64,000 nucleotides of DNA from Microvirga brassicacearum (GTDB lineage Bacteria > Pseudomonadota > Alphaproteobacteria > Rhizobiales > Beijerinckiaceae): assembly GCF_008757455.1 (NCBI RefSeq), contig NZ_VCMV01000014.1:186001-250000 (forward strand), read 5' to 3'. This document shows positions 7,515 through 16,207 of the stretch, piece by piece. Both the position numbers and the translations under genes were made by a program. The notes under the pieces are model-generated. The model made no database searches, was not told the origin of the DNA, and worked only from the letters and a program-made list of their open reading frames with translations. Every line of letters begins with the position of its first letter. Within the stretch, counting starts at the first letter, position 1.

Positions 7515-9485
7515 ATGGCGGTTACCGCCCGCGAAGACACTTTCCCGAAGCTCATTGCGCTGAACGCGCAAATTCGGCCCGCGCGCACTGCCTTTCGACA
7601 TAAAGATTTCGGTATCTGGCAAAGCTGGAACTGGCACGACGTCCACGAGAACGTCCGTGCCTTCGCGGCCGGTCTTCAGACCCTGGGCCTCAAGCGCGGC
7701 GACAAACTGGCGATCCTGGGTTCCAATCGCCCCCGCCTCTACTGGTCGATGGCCGCAGCCCAATGGCTCGGGGCGATTCCCATTCCGGTTTATTCAGATT
7801 CGGTCGCGGAAGAGATCGCCTATGTGCTGGCCCACGCGGAGGTGACACATGCCGTCGTGCAGGATCAGGAACAGGTCGACAAGCTGCTGTCGGTCATCGA
7901 TCAATTGCCCACCCTCGTCCACATCCTTTACGACAAGGAGCGCGGATTGCGGGACTACGACCACACGCGCCTGCATGCGATCGACAGCCTGATCGAGCAA
8001 GGCCGCGAGCTTTGCCGGCAGGATGCCACGAGTTCGGCGATCGAGCACGAACTTCAATCGGGCAGCGGCGCCGACCTTGCCATCATTCTCTATACGTCGG
8101 GCACGACGGGGCGTCCGAAGGGCGTGATGCTCACGCATGACAACGTCGTCAAGGCAGCCGAGATCGGCTGCAGCTTCGACAAGCTGACCGACAACGACGA
8201 GATCCTCGCATATCTTCCCATCGCCTGGGTGGGCGATCACATCTTCTCCTATGCGCAAGGCATTCTCGCGGGCTTCTGCGTCAATTGCCCGGAAAGCCCG
8301 GAGACCGTGGTCGAAGACCGGCGCGAGATTGGCAGCACTTACGTGTTCGCGCCGCCGCGGATTTTCGAGAATCTCCTGACCCTCACGATGGTGCGGATGG
8401 AGGATGCGAGTCCTCTCAAGCGAAAGATGTTCAGGTATTTCCTCGATCTTGCAAACCGGGTCGGCGAGAAGATCCTCAATGGCGACGCCGACGTCTCGGC
8501 TCTTGATCGAATCCTCTACGGGCTCGGCAATGCGCTGGTTTATGCGCCGCTTCGCAACCGCTTCGGGTTTACCAAGATCAAGGTCGGCTACACGGCGGGC
8601 GAGGCGATCGGGCCGGAGCTTTTCCGGTTCTACCGTTCGATCGGCGTCAACCTGAAACAACTCTACGGTCAGACCGAGGCCGCCGTGTACGTCACCATGC
8701 ACCCCGATGGCGAGATCCGTGCGGATACGGTCGGCCGGCCAGCGCCGCAGATCGAAATCCGCATCGATGAAAACGGCGAAGTTCTCTATCGCTCACCCGG
8801 CGTCTTCGTGGGCTACTACAAGGATGACGAAAAAACCGCCGCGACCAAGACCAGCGACGGCTTCGTGCGGTCGGGCGACGCCGGATTCTTCGAACCTGGT
8901 GGTCACCTCAAGATCATCGACCGTGCCAAGGATGTCGGGCGATTGACGGACGGCTCGCTCTTCCCGCCGAAATACATCGAGAACAAGCTGAAATTCTACG
9001 CGAACATCAAGGAGGCGGTGGCCTTCGGCGATCACCGCAACGCCGTCACCTGCTTCATCAATATCGACCTTGTTGCCGTCGGCAATTGGGCGGAGCGGCA
9101 CAACATCACCTATGCGTCCTACCAGGAACTCGCAGGTCACCCGCTCGTCTACGATATGATCGCGCGGCATGTGGATGAGGTGAACCGTTCGCTCAGCATG
9201 GAGCCGGGGATGGGCGGCGCGCAGATTCAGCGATTCCTCATTCTGCACAAGGAACTCGATGCGGATGACGGCGAACTGACCCGAACCCAGAAAGTGCGGC
9301 GGGGCTTTATCGCCGAGCGTTATGCCCCGCTCATCGTCGCGCTCTACGACGGCACGCGCGAGACGGACGTTTCGACGGAAGTCACGTTCGAAGACGGCCG
9401 CAAGGGCACCATCTCGGCTCACGTTCATATCCGCGACATGAAGATCTACCCGGTGACCCCGACCCCGCTGGAGAATGCAGCGTGA
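7515..9485 (+). CDS. long-chain acyl-CoA ligase (AMP-binding, FAA1/ACSL type)
   Basis: 656-residue adenylate-forming ligase that would activate a carboxylic acid to its CoA thioester. The P-loop YTSGTTGRPKGVMLTH lies near residue 196. QLYGQTEA marks the A5 region, followed by the A7/A8 region DAGFFEPGGHLKIIDRAKD. The insert-rich C-terminal domain is typical of long-chain (FAA1) ligases. I start at ATG 7515 because GGAGGAAG precedes it; the earlier GTG 7488 has none. It overlaps the next gene by four bases (GTGA), so it is translationally coupled to an ABC importer. It is a possible partner for a fatty or aromatic acid brought in by that importer. Confidence 0.9.
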   Translation: MAVTAREDTFPKLIALNAQIRPARTAFRHKDFGIWQSWNWHDVHENVRAFAAGLQTLGLKRGDKLAILGSNRPRLYWSMAAAQWLGAIPIPVYSDSVAEEIAYVLAHAEVTHAVVQDQEQVDKLLSVIDQLPTLVHILYDKERGLRDYDHTRLHAIDSLIEQGRELCRQDATSSAIEHELQSGSGADLAIILYTSGTTGRPKGVMLTHDNVVKAAEIGCSFDKLTDNDEILAYLPIAWVGDHIFSYAQGILAGFCVNCPESPETVVEDRREIGSTYVFAPPRIFENLLTLTMVRMEDASPLKRKMFRYFLDLANRVGEKILNGDADVSALDRILYGLGNALVYAPLRNRFGFTKIKVGYTAGEAIGPELFRFYRSIGVNLKQLYGQTEAAVYVTMHPDGEIRADTVGRPAPQIEIRIDENGEVLYRSPGVFVGYYKDDEKTAATKTSDGFVRSGDAGFFEPGGHLKIIDRAKDVGRLTDGSLFPPKYIENKLKFYANIKEAVAFGDHRNAVTCFINIDLVAVGNWAERHNITYASYQELAGHPLVYDMIARHVDEVNRSLSMEPGMGGAQIQRFLILHKELDADDGELTRTQKVRRGFIAERYAPLIVALYDGTRETDVSTEVTFEDGRKGTISAHVHIRDMKIYPVTPTPLENAA

Positions 9486-10282
9486 GGCCCTTTGAGAATC
9501 CCGTCATCCCCCAGCGCGAGACCTTGCTCGCCGTCGAGAACGTGTCGCTGGCATTCGGGGGCGTGAAGGCACTGACGGATGTATCGTTCGACATTCGCAA
9601 GGGTGAGATCAGGGCGATTATCGGCCCGAACGGCGCGGGCAAGACGTCGATGCTGAATTGCATCAACGGGTTCTATCATCCGACGCACGGAAGCATCACC
9701 TTCAAGGGTGAGAAACGCCGCCGCATGCGCCCTTCGGCGGCCGCCCGCGGCGGTATCGCGCGGACGTTCCAGAACGTCGCATTGTTCAAGGGCATGTCGA
9801 CCCTCGACAACATCATGACCGGGCGCAGCCTGAAAATGCACAAGGGCTTTTTCTGGCAGATGCTTCGCTACGGGCCGGCCCTGAAGGAGGAAGCCGGGCA
9901 TCGGCGCGTGGTTGAGGACATCATCGACTTTCTCGAAATCCAGCACATCAGGCGAACGCCGGTAGGCAAGCTTCCCTACGGTTTGCAAAAGCGCGTCGAA
10001 CTCGGCCGCGCGCTGGCGATGGAACCCGAACTCCTCCTTCTCGATGAGCCCATGGCGGGGATGAACCTCGAGGAGAAGGAGGACATGAGTCGGTTCATCC
10101 TCGACGTCAACCAGCATTTCGGCACGACCATCGCGCTGATCGAACACGACATGGGCGTCGTGATGGACTTGTCGGATCGCGTGGTCGTCCTCGAATACGG
10201 TCGCAAGATTGCCGACGGAACGCCGCAAGAGGTGAAGCGCGACGAGAAGGTCGTCGCGGCCTATCTCGGCGTGGCGCATTAG
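9482..10282 (+). CDS. Liv-type ABC transporter ATP-binding protein (LivG-like)
   Basis: 266-residue ATPase of the branched-chain amino-acid/amide/organic-acid ABC importer class. Walker A is GPNGAGKTS near residue 57, the signature region LPYGLQKRVELGRALA near 162, Walker B LLLLDEPMAGM near 184, and the His switch LIEHDMGVVMDLSDRV near 220. The start GTG 9482 overlaps the TGA stop of the ligase gene. The membrane permease genes follow directly. The 'KRRR' insertion after the first beta sheet is unremarkable. Confidence 0.93.
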   Translation: MRPFENPVIPQRETLLAVENVSLAFGGVKALTDVSFDIRKGEIRAIIGPNGAGKTSMLNCINGFYHPTHGSITFKGEKRRRMRPSAAARGGIARTFQNVALFKGMSTLDNIMTGRSLKMHKGFFWQMLRYGPALKEEAGHRRVVEDIIDFLEIQHIRRTPVGKLPYGLQKRVELGRALAMEPELLLLDEPMAGMNLEEKEDMSRFILDVNQHFGTTIALIEHDMGVVMDLSDRVVVLEYGRKIADGTPQEVKRDEKVVAAYLGVAH

Positions 10283-10288
10283 GGGGCG

Positions 10289-11248
10289 ATGATGGATATG
10301 CTCTACAACGTCCTCATCGATCCTTTCGTCATGATGGGTTCGGCACCCGACCTTCTCATCCAGACCCTGTGGGAGGGGCTTGTCGCCGGCGTGCTCTACG
10401 CCCTGATCGCGCTCGGTTTCGTGCTGATCTTCAAGGCGTCCGGCGTCTTCAATTTCGCACAAGGCATCATGGTGGTGTTCGCGGCGTTGACGCTCGTCGG
10501 GCTGCATGAGATGGGCGTCCCGGCCCTGCTCGCGCTGATCCTCACCATCGGCGTGATGTTCATTCTTGCCGTGACGGTCGAGCGGGTCGTGCTTCGCCCC
10601 CTCGTCAACCAACCCGACATCATCCTCTTCATGGCAACGTTCGGCCTCACCTATTTCCTGATCGGGTTCGGCGAACTGATCTTTGGCGGCAATCCGAAGC
10701 AGATGATCGCCCAGGAACTCTACCTGCCGCAGGGGTCGACAGATCTCGACCTGTTCGGCGGCCTGGTGCGCTTCCAGCATATCGACATCGCAGCCGCGGT
10801 GATCGCCTCGCTCATCATCGCGGTGCTGGCGGTGTTCTTTTCCAAGACCCGGATCGGCCGCGCCTTGCGGGCGGTCGCCGACAGCCACAAAGCCGCGCTG
10901 TCGGTGGGCATTTCGCTCGGCCAGATCTGGGTCATCGTGTGGTTTGCAGCCGGCATCGTCGCGCTGGTCGCCGGCATCATGTGGGGCGCGCGATCGGACG
11001 TGTCTTTCGCGCTGCAGATCGTCGCGCTGAAGGCGCTGCCGGTTCTGATCCTCGGCGGATTCACGTCGATTCCCGGCGCCATCGTCGGCGGTCTGATCAT
11101 CGGCGTGAGCGAGAAGCTGGGCGAATTCTACTGGGGCGGGCTCGTCGGCGGCGGCATCGAGACGTGGCTTGCCTACATCATTGCCCTGCTCTTCCTGCTT
11201 TACAGGCCGCAAGGTCTGTTCGGCGAGCGCATCATCGAGCGGATCTGA
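10289..11248 (+). CDS. Liv-type ABC transporter permease (LivH-like)
   Basis: 319-residue integral membrane permease with about eight helices and the LivH hallmark GLVAGVLYALIALGFVLIFKASGVFNFAQG near 32-60. The cytoplasmic coupling segment is FSKTRIGRALRAVADSHKAALSVGI (about 182-206). It starts 6 bases after the ATPase gene. It pairs with the second permease immediately downstream. The two ligase-like neighbours suggest that the substrate is a CoA-activatable acid rather than an amino acid. Confidence 0.93.
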   Translation: MMDMLYNVLIDPFVMMGSAPDLLIQTLWEGLVAGVLYALIALGFVLIFKASGVFNFAQGIMVVFAALTLVGLHEMGVPALLALILTIGVMFILAVTVERVVLRPLVNQPDIILFMATFGLTYFLIGFGELIFGGNPKQMIAQELYLPQGSTDLDLFGGLVRFQHIDIAAAVIASLIIAVLAVFFSKTRIGRALRAVADSHKAALSVGISLGQIWVIVWFAAGIVALVAGIMWGARSDVSFALQIVALKALPVLILGGFTSIPGAIVGGLIIGVSEKLGEFYWGGLVGGGIETWLAYIIALLFLLYRPQGLFGERIIERI

Positions 11249-11258
11249 CGGAGAGACC

Positions 11259-12344
11259 ATGTTTTACCGCGAGGCCGGCCAGTTCAAGACGACTTACGCG
11301 GCCGATATGGCGATCTTCCCGCTGCGGGAGGATCGCATCGGCCTCGCGGTCATCATCGTCTGTGCCTACGCACTCGTCTTCACCGGCAACAGCTTCCTGC
11401 TCCAGGCGGTGATGATCCCGTTCCTGGTGTTCTCGCTCGCCGCCATCGGCCTTAACCTGCTCACCGGATATACGGGACTCCTGTCTCTCGGCACCGGCGC
11501 CTTCATGGGTGTCGGCGCCTATGCGTGCTACAAGCTGACGACCGCCTTTCCGGGCCTGAACATTATCATCTGCATCCTCGCATCGGGCCTGTTCTCGGCG
11601 GCGATCGGTGTGCTGTTCGGGCTTCCGTCGCTGCGCATCAAGGGCTTCTATCTCGCCGTCGCGACGCTCGCCGCGCAGTTCTTTTTGCAATGGTGCTTCA
11701 TTCGCGTGCCGTGGCTGGTCAACTACAACGTCTCGGGCGCGATCGAGGCGCCGCTGCGCACTTTGTTCGGCGTCCCGATCGTCGGCGCGACGGCGACGCC
11801 GGAGACGCGTTATCTGGTGGTCCTGACGCTTGTGATCGGGCTCACCTGGGTGGCCTCCAATATCGTCCATGGCCGCATCGGCCGGGCATGGATGGCGGTT
11901 CGCGACATGGATATCGCCGCAGAACTGATCGGCATCCGCCTGCTGCGCACCAAGCTGTTGGCTTTTGCCGTCTCGTCTTATTATTGTGGCGTCGCCGGCG
12001 CGCTTCTGGTCTTTCTCTGGTATGGCGGCGCCGAATACGATGTCTTCAACATCAACCAGTCGTTCTTCATCCTGTTCATGGTGATCATCGGAGGATTGGG
12101 CAGCCTCATCGGCTCGTTCATGGGGGCGGCGCTCATCTTCATCCTGCCGATCATTCTCGGCATGGTGATGCCCGCGATCCTCAGCCCCTTCGGAATAGGC
12201 ATCACCGCTGCCACGGTCGAGCATTTGCGCTTCATGATCGTCGGCGCGCTCATCATTTTCTTCCTGATCGTCGAACCGCACGGCCTGGCGCGGCTCTGGC
12301 AGATCGGAAAGCAGAAGCTTCGTGTCTGGCCGTTCCCCTATTGA
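11259..12344 (+). CDS. Liv-type ABC transporter permease (LivM-like)
   Basis: 361-residue permease with the LivM pattern AAIGLNLLTGYTGLLSLGTGAFMGVGAYACYKL (about 65-97) and coupling segment GRIGRAWMAVRDMDIAAELIGI (about 207-228). The start is ATG 11259 with GGAGAG upstream; a longer in-frame reading begins inside livH and has no ribosome-binding site. Second permease of the heterodimeric channel. Confidence 0.93.
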   Translation: MFYREAGQFKTTYAADMAIFPLREDRIGLAVIIVCAYALVFTGNSFLLQAVMIPFLVFSLAAIGLNLLTGYTGLLSLGTGAFMGVGAYACYKLTTAFPGLNIIICILASGLFSAAIGVLFGLPSLRIKGFYLAVATLAAQFFLQWCFIRVPWLVNYNVSGAIEAPLRTLFGVPIVGATATPETRYLVVLTLVIGLTWVASNIVHGRIGRAWMAVRDMDIAAELIGIRLLRTKLLAFAVSSYYCGVAGALLVFLWYGGAEYDVFNINQSFFILFMVIIGGLGSLIGSFMGAALIFILPIILGMVMPAILSPFGIGITAATVEHLRFMIVGALIIFFLIVEPHGLARLWQIGKQKLRVWPFPY

Positions 12345-12408
12345 GCGCCGGACGATGAAGACAACAAACCGGCACGGAGAAGCCGGACACATCACGGAGG
12401 AGACTGCC

Positions 12409-13728
12409 ATGTCGAAGATGAAGTCGTTTGCCGTCGGGGCGATCGTCTGCGCGCCGATGTTATCGGCGCCAGCATTCGCCCAGGATTCGATCTACGTTCC
12501 GCTCCTGACCTACCGCACCGGCGCCTTCGCCGGATCCGGCATTCACATTGCGGATGGAATGCGCGACTACCTGACCATGCTCAACGAGCGCGATGGCGGA
12601 ATTGGCGGCGTGAAGCTGGTGCTCGAGGAATGCGAGACCGGCTACGACACCAAGAAGGGCATCGAGTGCTACGAGGCGGTGAAATCGAAGAATCCCGTGG
12701 TCATGAATCCGTGGTCGACGGGCATCACGCTGCCACTGATCCCGCGAGCCGCGGTCGACAAGATCCCGATCCTCTCCATGGCTTACGGATTGTCGGCCTC
12801 TGCGGATGGACAGACGTTTCCATGGGTGTTCAATCCGCCCGCGACCTATTGGGACGGCCTCTCGCAGATCATCAGCTATCTCGGCACGAAAGAAGGAGGC
12901 CTGGACAAGCTGAAAGGCAAAAAGATCGGCTATATCTTCCTTGACGCCGGTTACGGGCGCGAGCCGATCCCGCTTCTCGAGCAACTGGCCAAGGATTATG
13001 GCTTCGAGGTGAAGTTCTACCCGATTGCCGCTCAGGACATGCAGAACCAGTCGTCGCAATGGCTGAATGTCCGTCGCGACAAGCCTGATTACATGGTGCT
13101 GTGGGGCTGGGGCGCCATGAACGGCGCCGCCGTCAAGGAAGCGGCGCGGACCGGTTATCCGATGGACAAGTTCTACTCCGTCTGGTGGCCCGGCGACGAC
13201 GATCTGCGCGCCACGGGCGAGCCGGCGAAGGGCTTCAAGAGCCTCAACTGGCACTCGGCCGACGGCAACTACAAGGCACTGGCCGACATCAAGAAGCACG
13301 TGGTCGACAAGAAACTTAGCCAGGCCAATCCCGACAAGGTCGGCGAGGTCCTCTACAACCGCGGCGTCTACAATTCGATGTTGATCGCCGAAGGCATCCG
13401 CAATGCCCAGAAGGTCTCCGGCAAGAAGGTCGTGACCGGTGAGGACGTCCGTCGCGGGCTCGAAACGATGGACATCAACGCCGATCGCCTGAAGGAGATG
13501 GGAATGGAGGGCTTCGCCCAACCCATCAAGCTCACTTGCGCGGACCATAACGGTCACCTCGCGACCTTCATGCAGGAATGGGACGGCAAGAAGTTCGTGA
13601 AAATTTCCGAACCGATTCCGCCGATGGTCGACAAGGTGAAACCCCTTCTCGACAGCGCCGCCAAGGATTATGCCGAGAAGAATGCCGGCTGGCCCAAGCG
13701 CAGCGAGGCTTGCGACAAGGCCTCCTGA
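12409..13728 (+). CDS. Liv-type ABC transporter periplasmic substrate-binding protein
   Basis: 439 residues with a signal peptide (MSKMKSFAVGAIVCAPMLSA, cut after AFA) and a type I periplasmic-binding fold. Blocks IYVPLLTYRTGAFAGSGI, VVMNPWSTGITLPLIP and YNSMLIAEGIRNA match the Peripla_BP_6 family. The start is ATG 12409, seven bases after GGAGGA. The binding pocket cannot be read from sequence. Acyl/aryl-CoA ligase neighbours point to an aromatic or aliphatic acid ligand, which is an inference from context only. Confidence 0.93.
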   Translation: MSKMKSFAVGAIVCAPMLSAPAFAQDSIYVPLLTYRTGAFAGSGIHIADGMRDYLTMLNERDGGIGGVKLVLEECETGYDTKKGIECYEAVKSKNPVVMNPWSTGITLPLIPRAAVDKIPILSMAYGLSASADGQTFPWVFNPPATYWDGLSQIISYLGTKEGGLDKLKGKKIGYIFLDAGYGREPIPLLEQLAKDYGFEVKFYPIAAQDMQNQSSQWLNVRRDKPDYMVLWGWGAMNGAAVKEAARTGYPMDKFYSVWWPGDDDLRATGEPAKGFKSLNWHSADGNYKALADIKKHVVDKKLSQANPDKVGEVLYNRGVYNSMLIAEGIRNAQKVSGKKVVTGEDVRRGLETMDINADRLKEMGMEGFAQPIKLTCADHNGHLATFMQEWDGKKFVKISEPIPPMVDKVKPLLDSAAKDYAEKNAGWPKRSEACDKAS

Positions 13729-13801
13729 ACCGCCGTCCGTCGCGCGGCGGCCGATCGCCGCGCGACACCCAAAGTTCCTGAAGTCGAGACTCGAGGCCGA
13801 G

Positions 13802-14644
13802 ATGTCGCAAGCCATCCCCACACCCGCAGGCGTTCCCGCGCCGGACGCCGTTCTCGTGGTCAACAATATCGAGGTGATCTACGACCACGTGATCCTCGTC
13901 TTGAAGGGCGTGTCTCTGAGCGTTCCACAAGGCGGCATCGTGGCACTCCTGGGAGCGAACGGTGCCGGCAAGACGACGACCCTGAAAGCCATATCGAACC
14001 TGCTCCACGCGGAGCGCGGCGAAGTGACGAAGGGCTCCGTGGTTTTCGAGGGCCAGCGGATCGACAAGCTGTCGCCCAACCAGGTAGTGCGGCGCGGCTG
14101 CATCCAGGTTCTCGAAGGCCGGCATTGCTTTGGTCACCTGACCATCGAGGAAAACCTTCTGACCGGCGCCTTCACGCGGCGCGACGGCAATGCCGCCATC
14201 AAGGCCGATCTCGAAGCGATCTACGATTACTTCCCGCGCCTCCGGCAGCGACGACATTCCATGTCGGGCTACACCTCGGGAGGCGAACAGCAGATGTGCG
14301 CCATCGGCCGGGCGATGATGAGCCGCCCAACGATGATCCTGCTCGACGAACCCTCCATGGGACTTGCTCCGCAGGTGGTCGAAGAGATTTTCGAGATCGT
14401 GCAGAAACTGAACGTCACGCAGGGCGTCAGCTTCTTGCTCGCCGAGCAGAACACCAACATGGCGCTGAAATACGCCACCTATGGCTACATCCTCGAAACC
14501 GGACGCGTGGTGATGGATGGTCCGGCCGTGGGACTGCGCGAAAACGAGGACGTGAAGGAGTTCTACCTCGGGGTCGCCGACGGATCGCAGAAGAGCTTCC
14601 GCAATGTGAAAAGCTACAAGCGCCGTAAGCGCTGGTTGGCCTGA
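13802..14644 (+). CDS. Liv-type ABC transporter ATP-binding protein (LivF-like)
   Basis: 280-residue ATPase: Walker A GANGAGKTTT near residue 57, signature TSGGEQQMCAIGRAM near 160, Walker B MILLDEPSMGLAP near 180, and LLAEQNTNMALKYATYGYILETGRVVMDGP near the end. The C-terminal tail is unusually basic (KSYKRRKRWLA). The start ATG 13802 (MSQAIPTP) fits the family. A longer reading would overlap the binding-protein gene. It completes a five-component importer. Confidence 0.92.
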   Translation: MSQAIPTPAGVPAPDAVLVVNNIEVIYDHVILVLKGVSLSVPQGGIVALLGANGAGKTTTLKAISNLLHAERGEVTKGSVVFEGQRIDKLSPNQVVRRGCIQVLEGRHCFGHLTIEENLLTGAFTRRDGNAAIKADLEAIYDYFPRLRQRRHSMSGYTSGGEQQMCAIGRAMMSRPTMILLDEPSMGLAPQVVEEIFEIVQKLNVTQGVSFLLAEQNTNMALKYATYGYILETGRVVMDGPAVGLRENEDVKEFYLGVADGSQKSFRNVKSYKRRKRWLA

Positions 14645-14675
14645 AGTCTCTGCAAAACCCAGGAATGTTTGAGCG

Positions 14676-15905
14676 ATGACGCAGTACTTCGACGCCCTCG
14701 ACACACGCCCACCGGGCGAGCGCGAACGCGATCTCTTTCGTCGCCTGCCGGCAGTGGTCGCCGCCGCGATGAGATCCGAGACTTACGCGGAACGCTTCGG
14801 CGCCATCGATCCATCGGCGATCGCGACGCGCGACGCTTTGAGCACGCTTCCGGTGCTGCGCAAATCCGACCTGCCGGACCTCCAGCGGAAGCGGCCGCCG
14901 TTTGGTGGGCTGTCGTCGCAACATCCGGGACGCTTTGCGCGGCTCTTCACGTCGCCTGGTCCGATCTATGAGGCGCAAGGCCTGTCCGCCGACGTCTGGG
15001 GTGTCGCCCGGCCGATGCACGCCATGGGCTTTCGCGCCGGCGAGATCATGCTCAACACCTTCAGCTATCATCTCGTCCCCGCAGGCTTCATCATGGATGC
15101 CGGCGCGCGGGAGCTCGGATGCGCCGTTATTCCGGCGGGGCCGGGCAACACGCAACAACAGCTGGATCTGATCGCCGCCTTTCGTCCCACGATCTATTGC
15201 GGGACGCCTGATTTCCTCAAGATCATCCTGGACGCGCCGACTTCCGGACGGGACGTCTCATCGATCGAGCGGGCTTTGGTCTCGGGAGCCGCTTTCCCAA
15301 AAAACCTGCAGGACGACATTGCGCGGCGGGGAATCGAGGCGTTTCAGGCCTATGCGACGGCCGATATCGGCATCATCGCCTATGAGACGCCCGCGCGGGA
15401 CGGGATGATCGTGAATGAGAACATCATCGTCGAGATCGTGCGCCCCGGAACCGGGGATCCTGTCGCGGAGGGCGAGGTCGGCGAGATCGTCGTCACGACA
15501 CTCGACGAAACCTATCCGCTAATCCGCTTTGCGCTTGGCGACCTGACGGCGGCCATTCCGGGGATCAGCGCCTGCGGACGCACGAACATGCGGATCAAAG
15601 GTTGGATGGGCCGGGCCGATCAGACCACCAAAGTCAAAGGCATGTTCGTGCGCCCCGAGCAGATCGACAGCATCGGCAAGCGCCATCCGGAACTGCTAAA
15701 ACTTCGCCTCGTGGTGACGCGGAGCCACGATGCCGACGCGATGACGCTTGCGTGCGAAGCCGATAGGCCCGAGGAGGACCTCGCGCCGAGGATCGCCGAA
15801 ACCCTGCAGATGGTCACGAAGCTGCGGGGCGCGGTTGAGATCGTTCCGCCCGGGAGCCTTCCAAACGACGGCAAGGTCATTGCCGACGAGCGCACGCTGA
15901 CCTGA
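14676..15905 (+). CDS. PaaK-like AMP-dependent synthetase with degenerate P-loop
   Basis: 409 residues resembling phenylacetate-CoA ligase (PaaK) in length and in conserved blocks such as YCGTPDFLKIIL, ERALVSGAAFP, YATADIGIIAYE, GEIVVTTLDETYPLIRFALGDL and RADQTTKVKGMFVRPEQI. The Thr/Ser-rich ATP loop expected near residues 88-100 (SSGTTG in PaaK) is replaced by FTSPGPIYEAQG. Catalysis may therefore be altered. It follows the LivF-like gene by 31 bases and closes the operon. It could still adenylate a specific acid or act as a binding or regulatory paralogue. Confidence 0.8.
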   Translation: MTQYFDALDTRPPGERERDLFRRLPAVVAAAMRSETYAERFGAIDPSAIATRDALSTLPVLRKSDLPDLQRKRPPFGGLSSQHPGRFARLFTSPGPIYEAQGLSADVWGVARPMHAMGFRAGEIMLNTFSYHLVPAGFIMDAGARELGCAVIPAGPGNTQQQLDLIAAFRPTIYCGTPDFLKIILDAPTSGRDVSSIERALVSGAAFPKNLQDDIARRGIEAFQAYATADIGIIAYETPARDGMIVNENIIVEIVRPGTGDPVAEGEVGEIVVTTLDETYPLIRFALGDLTAAIPGISACGRTNMRIKGWMGRADQTTKVKGMFVRPEQIDSIGKRHPELLKLRLVVTRSHDADAMTLACEADRPEEDLAPRIAETLQMVTKLRGAVEIVPPGSLPNDGKVIADERTLT

Positions 15906-16207
15906 AGCCATCAGGGAACGCCGCTCCACGCGGCCCCGTTTTGGGGCACCTGCCTGGCCCACGTGCCGGCCTAAGACTTCTGAATTCAGCGGTTGTACAG
16001 CGAGAATACCAGTTAAACGATATAACTTAGCTTAAAAAATTGGCTGGATAGGCGGAAATTTAGCTAAGGCGAGGTATTTTAACCATACTTGGCTGGATGC
16101 TCATATTCTCAATGGAAAAAAAGCCGAACTGACTTAACCTTTGGTTAACCTCGCCCCTTAACTTGCGAGGGGCCAAGATTTTCAGCTTTTCAACACGGAG
16201 AAACAAC
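15906..16207 (+). promoter_or_regulatory. AT-rich leader and promoter region of the rpfF-like gene
   Basis: The 302 bases between the PaaK-like gene and the RpfF-like gene are clearly richer in A/T than anything around them, mainly 15990-16165. They hold a direct repeat TTGGCTGGAT at 16040-16049 and 16089-16098, a palindrome TTAGCTAA near 16059-16066, and a hairpin with stem CCTCGC/GCGAGG at 16149-16154/16165-16170 just upstream of the GGAG at 16197. I see no open frame in it. The repeats could be regulator-binding sites; I cannot place the promoter. Confidence 0.5.

Noticed and set aside
9446..11260. 604-codon minus-strand frame opposite the Liv transporter genes
   Set aside because: His/Asp/Arg-rich composition typical of an antisense shadow of membrane-protein codons; the plus strand carries clear ABC transporter genes.
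16163..16207. Upstream extension of the rpfF-like gene
   Set aside because: No ribosome-binding site, and the added residues lie in the hairpin leader. ATG 16208 has a well-placed GGAG.
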